Positions 1 through 7,592 of a DNA stretch of 13,596 nucleotides are shown in pieces; the stretch's first letter is position 1; each line of letters starts with the position of its first letter. The DNA is from JBBRRP01 sp964609655 (GTDB lineage Bacteria; Myxococcota_A; Polyangia; Polyangiales; Polyangiaceae), in contig CAZSUA010000138.1 of assembly GCA_964609655.1 (NCBI GenBank), forward strand, positions 1 to 13,596, in the 5' to 3' direction. Below the pieces are notes generated by a model. It had not been told where the DNA came from, ran no database searches, and saw only the letters and a program-made list of their open reading frames with translations. A program made the translations under genes and the position numbers.

Positions 1-27
1 CACCGCGCACGACATAACGAATGATGA

Positions 28-156
28 ACGACATTCAGCCACTATAGCAGGGGCCACACGGCGGCCTGGCAAGTTGGCGGGCAAGATCCGACGGCGTTCG
101 AGCTGTGGGTCGACGAGCTGGCGGTCGATGACGAACGGGTGGGCTGCAAGCTGTAG
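28..156 (+). pseudogene. C-terminal remnant of a surface/carbohydrate-binding-type protein
   Basis: This is an open stretch following an in-frame TGA at 25-27 and ending in TAG at 154-156. The last ~25 codons read as convincing protein (DPTAFELWVDELAVDDERVGC then KL). Tails of the form 'hxhWhDDhxhxxxRhGC' are common at the ends of secreted beta-sandwich or carbohydrate-binding modules in Myxococcota. That parallel is from memory, not a search. No start codon is present in the open stretch, and the first ~15 codons look less protein-like, so the gene is either broken or frameshifted near position 25, or enters the window through an indel. If real, the protein would be exported. It could also be a chance open frame, although the acidic WVDE pattern and terminal Gly-Cys argue against that. 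Confidence 0.4.
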
Positions 157-202
157 ACCTAGCGAAGAGCGTTCGAGCAGCTTCAGCGCGCCCGCCGTAT
201 GG

Positions 203-208
203 TAGAAT
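203..208 (+). promoter_or_regulatory. -10-like box (TAGAAT) abutting the ATG of the first Uma2 gene
   Basis: TAGAAT lies 6 bases upstream of the ATG at 215, so transcription would start at or within a base or two of the start codon, giving a leaderless mRNA. No Shine-Dalgarno sequence precedes the ATG, which fits. No good -35 hexamer is visible at the expected spacing. Inference only. Confidence 0.35.
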
Positions 209-214
209 CGCCGG

Positions 215-793
215 ATGGCTGGCCCTGCCCCACGTTTTGCAACCTACGAGGATGTGCTCACCGCCCCGGAACACATGGTGGCGGAGGTTCTGAATGGGGA
301 ACTCTCTACGAGTCCGAGGCCCGCGGGTCCTCACGCAGAAGCGGCCTCGGTGCTGGGGATGGACGTGGGTGGCGCATTCCATCGCGGACGCGGTGGTCCA
401 GGTGGTTGGATTATTTTGGATGAACCGGAGCTGCACTTAGGCCCGGATATTCTGGTTCCTGATCTGGCGGGCTGGCATCGCTCACGCCTGCCTGGCGTTC
501 CTCAAACCGCGTTCATCGAGCTTGCGCCGGATTGGGCGTGCGAGGTGATCTCCCCGAGAAGCCAGCGGATCGATCGTGAACGCAAACTTCCTATTTACGC
601 CCGGGAGGGCGTGACCAATGTTTGGCTGGTCGATCCACTCGCACAAATGATCGAAGTTTATCGGCTCGACGGTGAGAGCTATCGGTTGTTGGTTACCCGT
701 GGTGGTGTAGATGGCGTGCGGCTCGAACCTTTTGAAGCGTTGGAGCTCGAGCTAGCCGCTTTGTGGCCAACGCCAGAATCAGACGCGAAATAG
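215..793 (+). CDS. Uma2 family (DUF820) putative restriction endonuclease-fold protein
   Basis: This 192-residue protein matches the usual Uma2 length (~180-200). The family adopts a PD-(D/E)XK nuclease fold; its biological role is poorly known and its members multiply in cyanobacteria and myxobacteria. Visible family features, in order: an N-terminal YEDVLTAPEH helix region with EVLNGEL (residues 24-30), the GWIILDEPELHLG segment (64-76), the PDILVPDLAGW strand with the likely metal-binding Asp83, ACEVISP with Glu110, and Lys124 in the RERKLPIYA helix, followed by GVTNVWLVDP (132-141). The D...E...K arrangement looks intact, so the enzyme could be active, on an unknown substrate. The ATG has no Shine-Dalgarno sequence but a -10-like box sits just upstream. 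A second, divergent Uma2 gene follows 149 bases later. Cytoplasmic; no signal peptide. Confidence 0.88.
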   Translation: MAGPAPRFATYEDVLTAPEHMVAEVLNGELSTSPRPAGPHAEAASVLGMDVGGAFHRGRGGPGGWIILDEPELHLGPDILVPDLAGWHRSRLPGVPQTAFIELAPDWACEVISPRSQRIDRERKLPIYAREGVTNVWLVDPLAQMIEVYRLDGESYRLLVTRGGVDGVRLEPFEALELELAALWPTPESDAK

Positions 794-908
794 CCCTTCC
801 GCGGCAAGAAACTCGGGGTCGTGACGGCGGCGATCACGAGCTCTTTCAGGTTTTTCCTCGAGAAGGGTCATCGACCCGGCGGCGCCAATCCTAAGGGAGT
901 TTGATGGC

Positions 909-936
909 TTGGCCGGGCCATCGCGCGTGCTAGGCT
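909..936 (+). promoter_or_regulatory. Candidate promoter (TTGGCC-16-TAGGCT) of the second Uma2 gene
   Basis: TTGGCC at 909-914 and TAGGCT at 931-936 are separated by 16 bases, ending 6 bases before the GTG at 943. As with the first Uma2 gene, this geometry would give a leaderless transcript. The matches to the consensus are weak, so this is a suggestion only. Confidence 0.25.
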
Positions 937-942
937 CCGAGC

Positions 943-1515
943 GTGTCGTTCCGAGAGCCTACCGCCCGCATGAGCTATGCCTCATACGTCGCTGCGGAGG
1001 CGATAGCTGAGAGCCGGCACGAGTACTTGCGTGGGCTCATTTACGCCATGGCTGGCGGAACCTTGGAGCATGCTGCATTGGCGTCAGCCTTGGCGCGCCA
1101 CGTCGGAAACGCCCTTGACGGCAAGCCGTGTCGGGTATTTTCTGCGGATGCACGGGTTCGTGTCGCGGCCACAGACATGACCACGTACCCTGATCTTAGC
1201 GTCGTCTGCGGAGAGCTCGAGCGCGCACCGGAGGATGAGCTGGCCATGCTGAATCCTGTGGTGATCTTCGAGGTGCTTTCCGACTCTACCGAGGCCTACG
1301 ATCGGGGAGCCAAAGCGTCACACTATCGACACATCCCGGCGCTCAAGGAATATGTTTTGGTGTCCCAGGCTGAGCCTTGCGTGGAAGTGCAGCGTCGAAA
1401 CAGCAGCGGCCATTGGGAGATCCACGAGTTTCGTGCTGGTGAGCAGGTTAGGCTCACGTCGGTCGGGGTCGCCCTTTCCGTAGATGAGCTGTATCGAGAT
1501 CCGCTGGCGAGATAG
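943..1515 (+). CDS. Uma2 family (DUF820) putative endonuclease, second copy
   Basis: This 190-residue protein starts at GTG 943; an in-frame ATG at 970 (MSYASYVAAEA) is a possible alternative. It belongs to the more typical, cyanobacterial-like Uma2 branch. It shows the ESRHEYLRG N-terminal block (residues 23-31), the SADARVRV strand (68-74), YPDLSVVCG with the putative catalytic Asp84, VIFEVLSDSTEAYDRG with Glu110, Lys124 in the AKASHYR helix, and KEYVLVSQ (135-142). All expected acidic and Lys residues of the PD-(D/E)XK core are present. It is only distantly similar to the upstream Uma2 protein, so the pair reflects family accumulation rather than a recent tandem duplication. No Shine-Dalgarno sequence precedes the GTG. 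Function and substrate are unknown; cytoplasmic. Confidence 0.88.
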   Translation: MSFREPTARMSYASYVAAEAIAESRHEYLRGLIYAMAGGTLEHAALASALARHVGNALDGKPCRVFSADARVRVAATDMTTYPDLSVVCGELERAPEDELAMLNPVVIFEVLSDSTEAYDRGAKASHYRHIPALKEYVLVSQAEPCVEVQRRNSSGHWEIHEFRAGEQVRLTSVGVALSVDELYRDPLAR

Positions 1516-1570
1516 GGTCGAGGAGCCTCCCTGTCCGGCCAGTAAGCGGGAAAGGCGATAGAGAGCAAGC

Positions 1571-1782
1571 ATGCCCGTCGACGTCGTGACCGAAACCATC
1601 ATCGAGCGGCCGCATGAGCAGGTCGCCACGTACGCTGGCAACCCCGACAACGCGCCGAAGTGGTACGAGCCGAGCGGCTTCTCAAGCTCGTCGCCCCCCT
1701 CATGGCGGCGGCAATGCGCCGAGCAAATCGAAAGAACCTCGCGCAGCTCAAGTCGATCCTCGAGGGGCGGCAGTGTGGCTAA
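1571..1782 (+). pseudogene. SRPBCC (START/polyketide cyclase-like) protein, internally deleted and frameshifted
   Basis: The N-terminal 32 codons from ATG 1571 (MPVDVVTETIIERPHEQV, then YAGNPDNAPKWY) are the classic start of an SRPBCC ligand-binding protein of roughly 140-150 residues. The sequence then jumps straight to EPSGF, which belongs near the C-terminus of such proteins. After TTCTC one base is missing: reading on in the next frame gives KLVAPLMAAAMRRANRK, then NLAQLKSILEGRQCG and TAA at 1780-1782, the expected C-terminal helix. Most of the beta-sheet core (about 70 residues) is therefore deleted and a -1 frameshift follows. The product cannot fold into the family's helix-grip. The start is preceded by a purine-rich stretch (gagagcaag). 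It ends overlapping the convergent cupin remnant. Confidence 0.8.
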
Positions 1783-2174
1783 AGCAACTCGAAGCCATTT
1801 CGTTCGAAGACGGCACGAATATCGATCGCAGGGTCGCTGTTCGCCGCACTGGTGTCTGCGACAAACGCTTCGAAGACGCGAGCCGGCGTGCTGATCGTCA
1901 ACAGGCGACCGGGCTCAGTTGACGTGCAAGCGAAGCCGTGTGGCGCGCCTCGTGGAATGACCAGCATGTCGCCCGGCACGAGCGAGCGGCGCTCACCCGC
2001 GACCTCGAAATCGAAGCACCCTTCGAGGACGATGAAGGTCTCCTGCCAAGCCGGGTGTTGGTGTAGAGCTACGCTTCCGCCTGGCTGCTCCAGCGTTATT
2101 GTACCCGTTTGGTGTTGCTCATGAGCCGGGAGCTTACGTATTTCGCGCGGGGTTGAGAAGGCGCTTGAAACGCT
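1779..2174 (-). pseudogene. Cupin-domain protein lacking a start codon
   Basis: On the minus strand an open frame of 131 codons runs from just after a TGA (2177-2175) to TAG at 1781-1779. It encodes a complete cupin. Motif 1 is G-x4-HxH-x4-E-x6-G (SVALHQHPAWQETFIVLEG, metal ligands H, H, E) and motif 2 is G-x5-PxG-x2-H (GDMLVIPRGAPHG, with the usual terminal Asn replaced). A C-terminal helix follows (ARVFEAFVADTSAA). The frame has no ATG, GTG or TTG before motif 1; the first is a GTG at 1979, inside the domain between the two motifs. An ATG at 2122 in the neighbouring frame (MSNTKRV) would join the cupin if one indel were restored. The gene is therefore probably N-terminally broken, or uses a non-standard start. 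It lies among other decayed genes. The likely role was binding a small molecule or a mononuclear metal. Confidence 0.65.
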
Positions 2175-2238
2175 TCACATCAGCAGCGTTACGTTGGCTG
2201 AAATTCGGGTGCGCCCGATGTTCCGGCGTTCCCGCTGC

Positions 2239-2433
2239 CTACCCTTCTGCCTGCGAGCCACGAACGAGTTCGCTGACGAGAGATGCCACTTTCTCGGGTC
2301 GCTCCTCGGGAAGGAAATGGCCCGCTCCTTCGAACAGCTCAAACCGCGAACCGGCAATGGCCCGGGAGATGTGCTGCGGGATCGGATGAGCAGGCGATGC
2401 GGGAAACCACATGATTGTGGTAGTGTCGGGCAA
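2239..2433 (-). pseudogene. C-terminal fragment of an alpha/beta hydrolase
   Basis: The minus-strand frame reads ...IMWFPASPAHPIPQ, HISRAIAGSRFELFEG, AGHFLPEERPEKVASLVSEL and then a stop. This is the last ~60 residues of an alpha/beta hydrolase: the strand carrying the acid region, the 'A..I.GSR.E.FEGAGHF' turn that supplies the catalytic His (in GAGHF), and the final helix. A stop lies immediately upstream in frame and there is no nucleophile elbow (G-x-S-x-G) or oxyanion segment anywhere near. Roughly three quarters of the gene is missing. The remaining open frame could begin only at a TTG (2433), which overlaps the start of the plus-strand DUF1592 remnant, so translation of this piece is doubtful. 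Confidence 0.65.
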
Positions 2434-3624
2434 TGGTTAAAGAGTCGGCCGAGCGTGCAATGGGTTGGAAAGCGGCCATTGTAAGCGGCGTGTTGATCGC
2501 CTCGCCCTTGGGCGGCTCTGGCGGAAAAGCGTTGATCGAGCCGGGCATTTCGGTGACGACGCCCTCGGGGGGTAGATCAGGCTTAGAGTTTGGGTCAGGC
2601 GGAGCTCTGCCGATTGGAACTATGGTTCCGTCAACTGGAGGAAGCGCTTCGATGGTTCCCCGCTGCGAGCACTTGGGTGATTTGGCTCGCACCCTGGGGC
2701 TTGTGGTTTGGGCGAGCGATGCCGCGTCGGGAGAAGTTCGGCGGTTGCTGCAAACCAGCGGCGTGCCCGATGTTGTTAACCAAATGATGCGAGACCGGCG
2801 CAACCAAGAAGGGCTCCGCAAGTTCGCGTCGGATTGGTTTGGAGTTGAAGCGGCCCCCATGGGTTCAGGGGGTCAGGCGGGTGCGTCAGCGGCCCCCGCC
2901 GATCCGCCGCCTCACATCGTCGAAATTGTTTGCTGCGCTTCTTTACGGGCAGCGAAACCCGCGTCACGGAAAGCCTGGCCGACTATTACGGCGTGCCTAG
3001 GGTGCCTCAGCCTACTCAGGACCCTTGGGTCGGGTGGGACATGGCCCATCAGGAGCGTTTGGCATCCTCACGCGGGGTTTTTGGCTCAACCGTGACCCTA
3101 ATCTTTCAAGGCGGGGCAAATCCATTTTTGAGGATGTCCTGTGCTCGCCCGTGCCCGAGGCCGCTCCTGGCGTGATCGACGCGCACGGTGTTAACCCGGT
3201 TCCTCCCTTCACTGGCGAAGAGATTAGAGCGTACACCGCGGACTCAGGGTGCAAGGCGTGTCACCAGCTAGTTGACCCACCCGCCAACGCCTTTGAGCGA
3301 TTCGATGCAGCAGGGCGATATAAGGGCGGTCAGCTGCTCGACACGAGCGGGTACTTCACGAACGGTGTCGCGCTCGGCGAAACCACCTTCAAGTTTCAAA
3401 ACGTCCAAGACTTCATGCGGCAACTGCAGAGTTCGCCCAATGTGCAGGCTTGCGTGGTCAACAAGATGGCGCGCTATGCGCATCGATTGAGCGAAAAAGG
3501 AGAGTTTGAGTCGAGCTCCTTTGCGTGCGTGCTAAGTGCCAACCCACGCCTATCAGCGGCTTCCCTCGCGGAAGCCATGGGCAGCGTGCTCTCCCTCGTC
3601 GCAGAACCCACGCGCATTCAGTAA
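2433..3624 (+). pseudogene. DUF1592/DUF1588/DUF1585-type secreted protein, domain-deleted and twice frameshifted
   Basis: Intact relatives are large secreted proteins with DUF1587, DUF1595, DUF1592, DUF1588 and DUF1585 domains, often paired with a DUF1552 protein. Here ATG 2433 or 2460 begins a signal-peptide-like segment (MGWKAAIVSGVLIASPLGG), where a lipobox Cys would be expected but TCT (Ser) is read, then a Gly/Ser-rich linker. DUF1587 and DUF1595 are missing. DUF1592 begins at LARTLGLVVWAS and continues through LRKFASDWFGVE. The frame changes near 2928-2931 (one T apparently missing), giving LLRFFTGSETRVTESLADYYG. It changes again near 3058-3062 (one G missing), giving GILTRGFWLNRDPNLSRRGK. 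DUF1588 (CKACHQLVDPPANAFERFDAAGRY, a CxxCH) and DUF1585 (CVVNKMARYAHRL...) then run to TAA at 3622-3624. The CxxCH resembles a heme site, though in DUF1588 heme binding is unproven. Two homopolymer deletions could also be assembly errors, but the domain loss could not. Confidence 0.75.
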
Positions 3625-3923
3625 TTCGCGCGATCACCTCGCGTGGAACCGTAGCTACCGGCACCATGGCCTAACGGTCGTTTCGAGGGACACGCGCGAA
3701 TACGAAAGAGCTGGAGTGCCAGTGCTGAACCCGTGGTTGACGGCGCGCTAGAGCCAACGCGAGCAGTGAGGCAGGTGCTCACTCGCAGGGCGGCCACGTC
3801 GTGGCGGAGCGAGTCACCACAACATCACGAGATTGTCCCCCATTCGGGGCGCGTGCTGGGCTAACACAGCGCGCGTAAAGATCGGCGGTTCGGTATTCGA
3901 CACGCCGCCGGAGGTACTTTTCC
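3625..3923 (+). other. Gap between the DUF1592 remnant and the phoD-like gene
   Basis: I see no credible gene here. An imperfect hairpin (GTGAG...CTCAC, about 3767-3782) lies within it but has no following T-run, so I do not call a terminator. A DUF1552 partner gene, which often accompanies DUF1592 proteins, is not present. A good ribosome-binding site (GGAGG at 3910-3914, 9 bases before the ATG at 3924) closes the gap. No convincing sigma-70 promoter was found. Confidence 0.5.
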
Positions 3924-5600
3924 ATGACAAGTCGCTCACAACGGGTTCGGGATCTTTTAGTCTCTCGCAGGCGCTTCCTTTACCAGATGGCGCCCCTCGG
4001 GGCCTTGCCATTCTTACCGAGGCAGTGTTCAGGAATCCTGGATCGTTACCGAAATGCCACGACACCGTTCCTGAACGGTGTCGCCAGTGGTGATCCGATG
4101 GCGGACGCGATCATCCTCTGGACCCGCGTGACTCCGGACGCCGATGCGCCAGAAGCAATCCTTGAAGCAATCAAAGTTCGGTGGTCCATCGCGCGAGACC
4201 CAGAGCTGCAAGACCTCGTTGCTGAGGGGGTTGCGGGCACGGACGTCAGTGTTGACTACACCGTAAAAATCGACGCGGGCAATCTAGAGCCCGGGACCAC
4301 CTACTACTACCAATTTCGTGCCCTCGGTTGGGACTCGGCAATCGGCCGAACACGCACCTTGCCCCGTGGCCGCGTCGACCATTTGCGGATAGCGTTCGCT
4401 TCCTGCGCGAACCTTCCCTACGGCTATTTTAACGCTTACCGGCTGATAGCTGAGCGCGCCGATCTCGATGCAGTCCTGCATCTCGGCGACTATATCTACG
4501 AGTACGCAAACGGCGTGTATGGCGACGGGACCGCGCTTGGCCGGGTACCGGAACCCAACAGGGAAATCGTAAGCCTCGACGACTATCGGCAGCGCCACGC
4601 CCAGTATAAACGCGATATCGATCTTCAGGAAGCCCATCGGCAGCACGCATTCATCGTGGTTTGGGACGATCACGAGTCAGCCAATGACGCCTGGACGAAC
4701 GGCGCCGAGAACCATCAGCCAGACACAGAAGGCACGTGGGAAGCCCGAAGGGTAGCGGCGCTTCAGGCCTACTACGAATGGATGCCCATTCGTGAAGCCG
4801 CTCGCGATAACCTCGATCGCATCTACCGAAGCTTTCGTTTTGGAAACCTCGTGGATCTGTTCATGCTCGACACGCGCCTTTTGGCTCGCGATCAACAGGT
4901 AGCAGATCCGTGCAATGCCGCCGCCTTGGGCGACCCCACGCGTCAGCTTCTCGGCCCCACTCAAGAAGCCTGGCTCGAGAAGGGTTTGACGGCTTCGAAA
5001 TCACGCAAGACAGTCTGGCGCGTTCTCGGACAGCAAGTGATGCTGGGACAGCTCCTCAACGTGCTCGTTCCGGGAAACTGCATCTTCAACGCGGACCAGT
5101 GGGACGGCTACCCCGTGGCGCGTGCTCGCTTGCTTGATATGTTGGCCCAGCGTGGCATCGACAACGTCGCAGTGCTCACCGGCGATATCCACTCATCGTG
5201 GGGCAACGAGATCACTCGAAATCCGTTTGATCCGGCTGTCTACGACGCTGCGACGAGCCGCGGCAGCGTGGCGGTAGAATTCGTCACGCCCGGCGTGAGC
5301 TCACCGGGCATCGAAGATCCGGCTCAGGCGGCGGGTTTTGCGCAGCTGCTTGCCGCCACGCATCCCCACATCAAGTTCGTGGAGCTGAACCGCCGCGGTT
5401 ACGCCCTTCTGGACATTACGCCGGAGCGCATCCAGGCTGAGTGGTACCACGTGACCACGATCACGGAGCGGCTTGCCCAAGAGAGCGTCGCAGCTGTCCT
5501 CGCTTGCCAGACACGCACCAATCGTTTGCTACCGGGCGTCGTGTCGGCTGCGAAAGCCAATCCACCAGTGCGCGCACCGGCTGCCAGCAGCGACGCCTGA
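3924..5600 (+). CDS. PhoD-like alkaline phosphatase, Tat-exported
   Basis: The 558-residue protein is close to the usual PhoD length. It is a metal-dependent phosphodi/monoesterase acting outside the cytoplasm, releasing phosphate from organic phosphoesters or wall polymers. A twin-arginine signal (SRRRFL at 14-19, then a hydrophobic stretch) marks Tat export. The PhoD N-terminal Ig-like domain covers ~48-148 (NGVASGDP, LWTRVTP, LEPGTTYYYQF). The metallophosphatase domain follows with FASC (158-161), HLGDYIYEY (186-194), VWDDHESANDAW (246-257), LDTRL (315-319) and LTGDIHSSW (418-426). These supply the Asp, Asn and His ligands and the Cys typical of Ca/Fe PhoD enzymes. Start ATG 3924 has a GGAGG 9 bases upstream. 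The gene converges on the GST gene 34 bases downstream. Phosphate-starvation control (a PHO box) is usual for phoD, but none is evident here. Confidence 0.92.
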   Translation: MTSRSQRVRDLLVSRRRFLYQMAPLGALPFLPRQCSGILDRYRNATTPFLNGVASGDPMADAIILWTRVTPDADAPEAILEAIKVRWSIARDPELQDLVAEGVAGTDVSVDYTVKIDAGNLEPGTTYYYQFRALGWDSAIGRTRTLPRGRVDHLRIAFASCANLPYGYFNAYRLIAERADLDAVLHLGDYIYEYANGVYGDGTALGRVPEPNREIVSLDDYRQRHAQYKRDIDLQEAHRQHAFIVVWDDHESANDAWTNGAENHQPDTEGTWEARRVAALQAYYEWMPIREAARDNLDRIYRSFRFGNLVDLFMLDTRLLARDQQVADPCNAAALGDPTRQLLGPTQEAWLEKGLTASKSRKTVWRVLGQQVMLGQLLNVLVPGNCIFNADQWDGYPVARARLLDMLAQRGIDNVAVLTGDIHSSWGNEITRNPFDPAVYDAATSRGSVAVEFVTPGVSSPGIEDPAQAAGFAQLLAATHPHIKFVELNRRGYALLDITPERIQAEWYHVTTITERLAQESVAAVLACQTRTNRLLPGVVSAAKANPPVRAPAASSDA

Positions 5601-5634
5601 TCGTTCGCAGCTTCCGGACCCTCGGCGGCGGCGC

Positions 5635-6279
5635 TCAGCCCTCGCTTGAGCCCACACTCACACCCGGCCCGAGCGGCGGATGCTTTACAAACACTTGCAG
5701 CTTCTCGGCATCTTTGGAAAACCGATGCAGTGCCGGGAAGCGCTCAGCTGTCACCATTTCGGGCAGCGTGGCGTGAATGAATTGCCAGGCCACGGCTGAA
5801 GTGATTTCCGATTGCCCGAGCGTTTCTTCGCGCGGCGCAGGCTGCATCGCCACCTCCCGCTCTAGCCCCGCCAGAGCCGCCAATAGCTGGCCTTCAACAC
5901 GTTTCAACCAGGGCGCGTATTGCTTTTCTTTTGGGCGTAGATTGAGTTCATAGATCATCTGAGCCGTCTTCTCGCACGCTGCCAGGCCCAATCCGATCCT
6001 ACGTAGCGCTCGCACACGCTCAGCCATGTCTGCCGGCATCAGGGTACGTCCACCCCGCGCCAGCGCCTCCGCGTATTCAATGATCAGCGTGGAATCCATC
6101 AATAACTCCCCATCCTCCAACACAAGGGTTGGCGCCTTCACTACCGGATTGATCTTGCGGAACTCCTCGAAGGTGCGGATCACGGAAACGGCCTGGTGCT
6201 CAAAGGATATGCCCAGACAGCTCATCGAGATGGCTGCGCGGCGGACGTACGGTGAATCCATCATCCCAACTAGCTTCAT
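5635..6279 (-). CDS. Glutathione S-transferase family protein
   Basis: The 214-residue protein has standard GST length and fold. The N-terminal thioredoxin-like domain begins MKLVGMMDSPYVRRA, with Ser9 at the catalytic position. It continues with VVKAPTLVLEDG, giving the cis-Pro50 that binds the glutathione backbone, and MDSTLIIEYAEAL, whose Asp62-Ser63 pair contacts the gamma-glutamyl group. The all-helical C-terminal domain occupies about residues 85-200. I chose ATG 6279 over a TTG two codons upstream because TAAGGAGT sits 5 bases before it. Substrate is unknown: it probably conjugates or reduces an electrophile, and some GSTs act on organoarsenicals, but nothing here proves this. It is divergent from arsS and convergent with the phosphatase gene. 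Cytoplasmic. Confidence 0.88.
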   Translation of the reverse strand: MKLVGMMDSPYVRRAAISMSCLGISFEHQAVSVIRTFEEFRKINPVVKAPTLVLEDGELLMDSTLIIEYAEALARGGRTLMPADMAERVRALRRIGLGLAACEKTAQMIYELNLRPKEKQYAPWLKRVEGQLLAALAGLEREVAMQPAPREETLGQSEITSAVAWQFIHATLPEMVTAERFPALHRFSKDAEKLQVFVKHPPLGPGVSVGSSEG

Positions 6280-6494
6280 CGGCAACTCCTTACCTCACGT
6301 TGCCAAGCGCCGCCTTCAAATCTAACCACGCTGTCAAGTCCGACATGGCGACGGGCGGCTCGGCCGCGGGGCGCGGCGGGGGTGTGGCGTTCGTGCATAT
6401 AGAGGCGTTCTGTCCCGCTGCACCCGCGGATCGCGGGGCGCACCGGAGCGGAAGCCACGCTCGAAAGACGGCCCAGAGGATGCAAGCTCGGCTG

Positions 6495-6535
6495 GCACAC
6501 GGTGTGCTTGTTGATGATATTTGTGGGCATATTGA
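6495..6535 (+). promoter_or_regulatory. Candidate arsS operon promoter with adjacent palindromic operator
   Basis: GCACAC-G-GTGTGC (6495-6507) is a perfect 6-bp inverted repeat. It directly abuts TTGTTG (6508-6513), which is 16 bases from TATTGA (6530-6535), about 44 bases before the arsS ATG. The arrangement suggests a sigma-70 type promoter with a repressor site. The operator is shorter than typical ArsR sites, so the cognate regulator is unknown. The rest of the ~300-base divergent gap (6280-6578) shows nothing else I can support. Confidence 0.35.
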
Positions 6536-6578
6536 GGAGCTTGGACGTGATTGGCGAGCATCGCAGCTCGTTGGACCG

Positions 6579-7592
6579 ATGATCGCGACCCGAGAACATT
6601 CCCTGCCGATCTTGAAGGCGCACCACGAGGAGACGCGCCGTTTCGACGACGCGCTTCGAGCGCACGGCCTGGGCCCCCTGGTTCGCGGCAAGGTGATTGC
6701 GTTGCAGGTTAACGTTGGCAAGCTCTGCAACCAGGCATGTCACCACTGCCACGTGGAGGCTGGCCCCAAGCGCACTGAAATCATGCCGCAGAACGTCGCC
6801 GAGCGCGTCATCGAACTCCTCGAAATGAACCCCTCCGTGGAGGTCGTCGATCTGACAGGCGGTGCTCCCGAGCTCAACCCCCAATTCCGATGGCTCGTCA
6901 GCGAAGTTCGTCGCCTCGGACGCACCGTGATCGATCGCTGCAACCTCACGGTGTTGTTCGAGCCCGGCATGGAGGATCTCCCCGAATTTCTCGCGCAAAA
7001 CAGGGTGCGCGTCGTCGCCAGTCTTCCCTGCTACTCGGCCGAGAATGTCGAGAAGCAGCGCGGGCGTGGCGTCTTCGACAAGAGCATCGCGGCGCTCAAA
7101 GTCTTGAACGGGCTCGGTTACGCGCGCGCGGGAACGGAGCTGTCGCTCGACCTCGTCTACAACCCGCTGGGAGCGTTCCTGCCGCCTGCCCAGCAGACAC
7201 TCGAGGCCAAGTACAGGGAGGAGCTGTTTCACCTTTTCGGCATCGAGTTCAACAGCCTGCTCACCATCACGAATATGCCCATCAAGCGGTTCGCTCACTT
7301 GCTCGAGCAAACCGGTCAACTCGAAGCTTACATGGGCCTGCTCGTGAACCACTTCAACCCGAGCACGGTTGGCGAGCTCATGTGCCGTTCGCTCGTGAGC
7401 ATAGGTTGGGACGGACGCCTCTTCGATTGCGACTTCAATCAGATGCTCGAGCTGCCTCTCGGAGCGGGGGCACGCACTATCTGGGACGTGCGTGCGCTCG
7501 ATGAGTTCGTGGGAACACGCGTCGCCATTGGGAGTCACTGTTTCGGATGCACCGCCGGCGCCGGCTCGAGCTGCTCGGGCGCGCTCCAATGA
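6579..7592 (+). CDS. arsS: Arsenosugar biosynthesis radical SAM protein ArsS
   Basis: The 337-residue protein is a near full-length ArsS. ArsS is a radical SAM enzyme that couples a 5'-deoxyadenosyl group to dimethylarsinous acid, giving 5'-deoxy-5'-dimethylarsinoyl-adenosine. Evidence: QVNVGKLCNQACHHCHVEAG carries the CxxxCxxC [4Fe-4S] motif (Cys50, 54, 57), followed by DLTGGAPELNP (91-101) for SAM binding, RCNLTVL (120-126), LVYNPLGAFLPP (192-203), and the C-terminal DUF3641-like region ending GSHCFGCTAGAGSSCSGALQ with Cys321, 324 and 332. Some ArsS homologues carry selenocysteine in this region; here all are ordinary codons. The open frame extends upstream to 6252, but only from ATG 6579 does the sequence look like the family N-terminus (ALRAHGLGPL at residues 25-34). 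It overlaps the next gene by ATGA (7589-7592), so the two are translationally coupled. Confidence 0.9.
   Translation: MIATREHSLPILKAHHEETRRFDDALRAHGLGPLVRGKVIALQVNVGKLCNQACHHCHVEAGPKRTEIMPQNVAERVIELLEMNPSVEVVDLTGGAPELNPQFRWLVSEVRRLGRTVIDRCNLTVLFEPGMEDLPEFLAQNRVRVVASLPCYSAENVEKQRGRGVFDKSIAALKVLNGLGYARAGTELSLDLVYNPLGAFLPPAQQTLEAKYREELFHLFGIEFNSLLTITNMPIKRFAHLLEQTGQLEAYMGLLVNHFNPSTVGELMCRSLVSIGWDGRLFDCDFNQMLELPLGAGARTIWDVRALDEFVGTRVAIGSHCFGCTAGAGSSCSGALQ

Noticed and set aside
865..877. Hairpin GGGTC-ATC-GACCC between the two Uma2 genes
   Set aside because: The stem is only 5 bp and no T-run follows on either strand, so it is not a supported terminator.
7493..7592. Possible selenocysteine at the arsS C-terminus
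   Set aside because: Some ArsS homologues are selenoproteins, but here every Cys codon in HCFGCTAGAGSSC is TGT/TGC and the only TGA is the natural stop.
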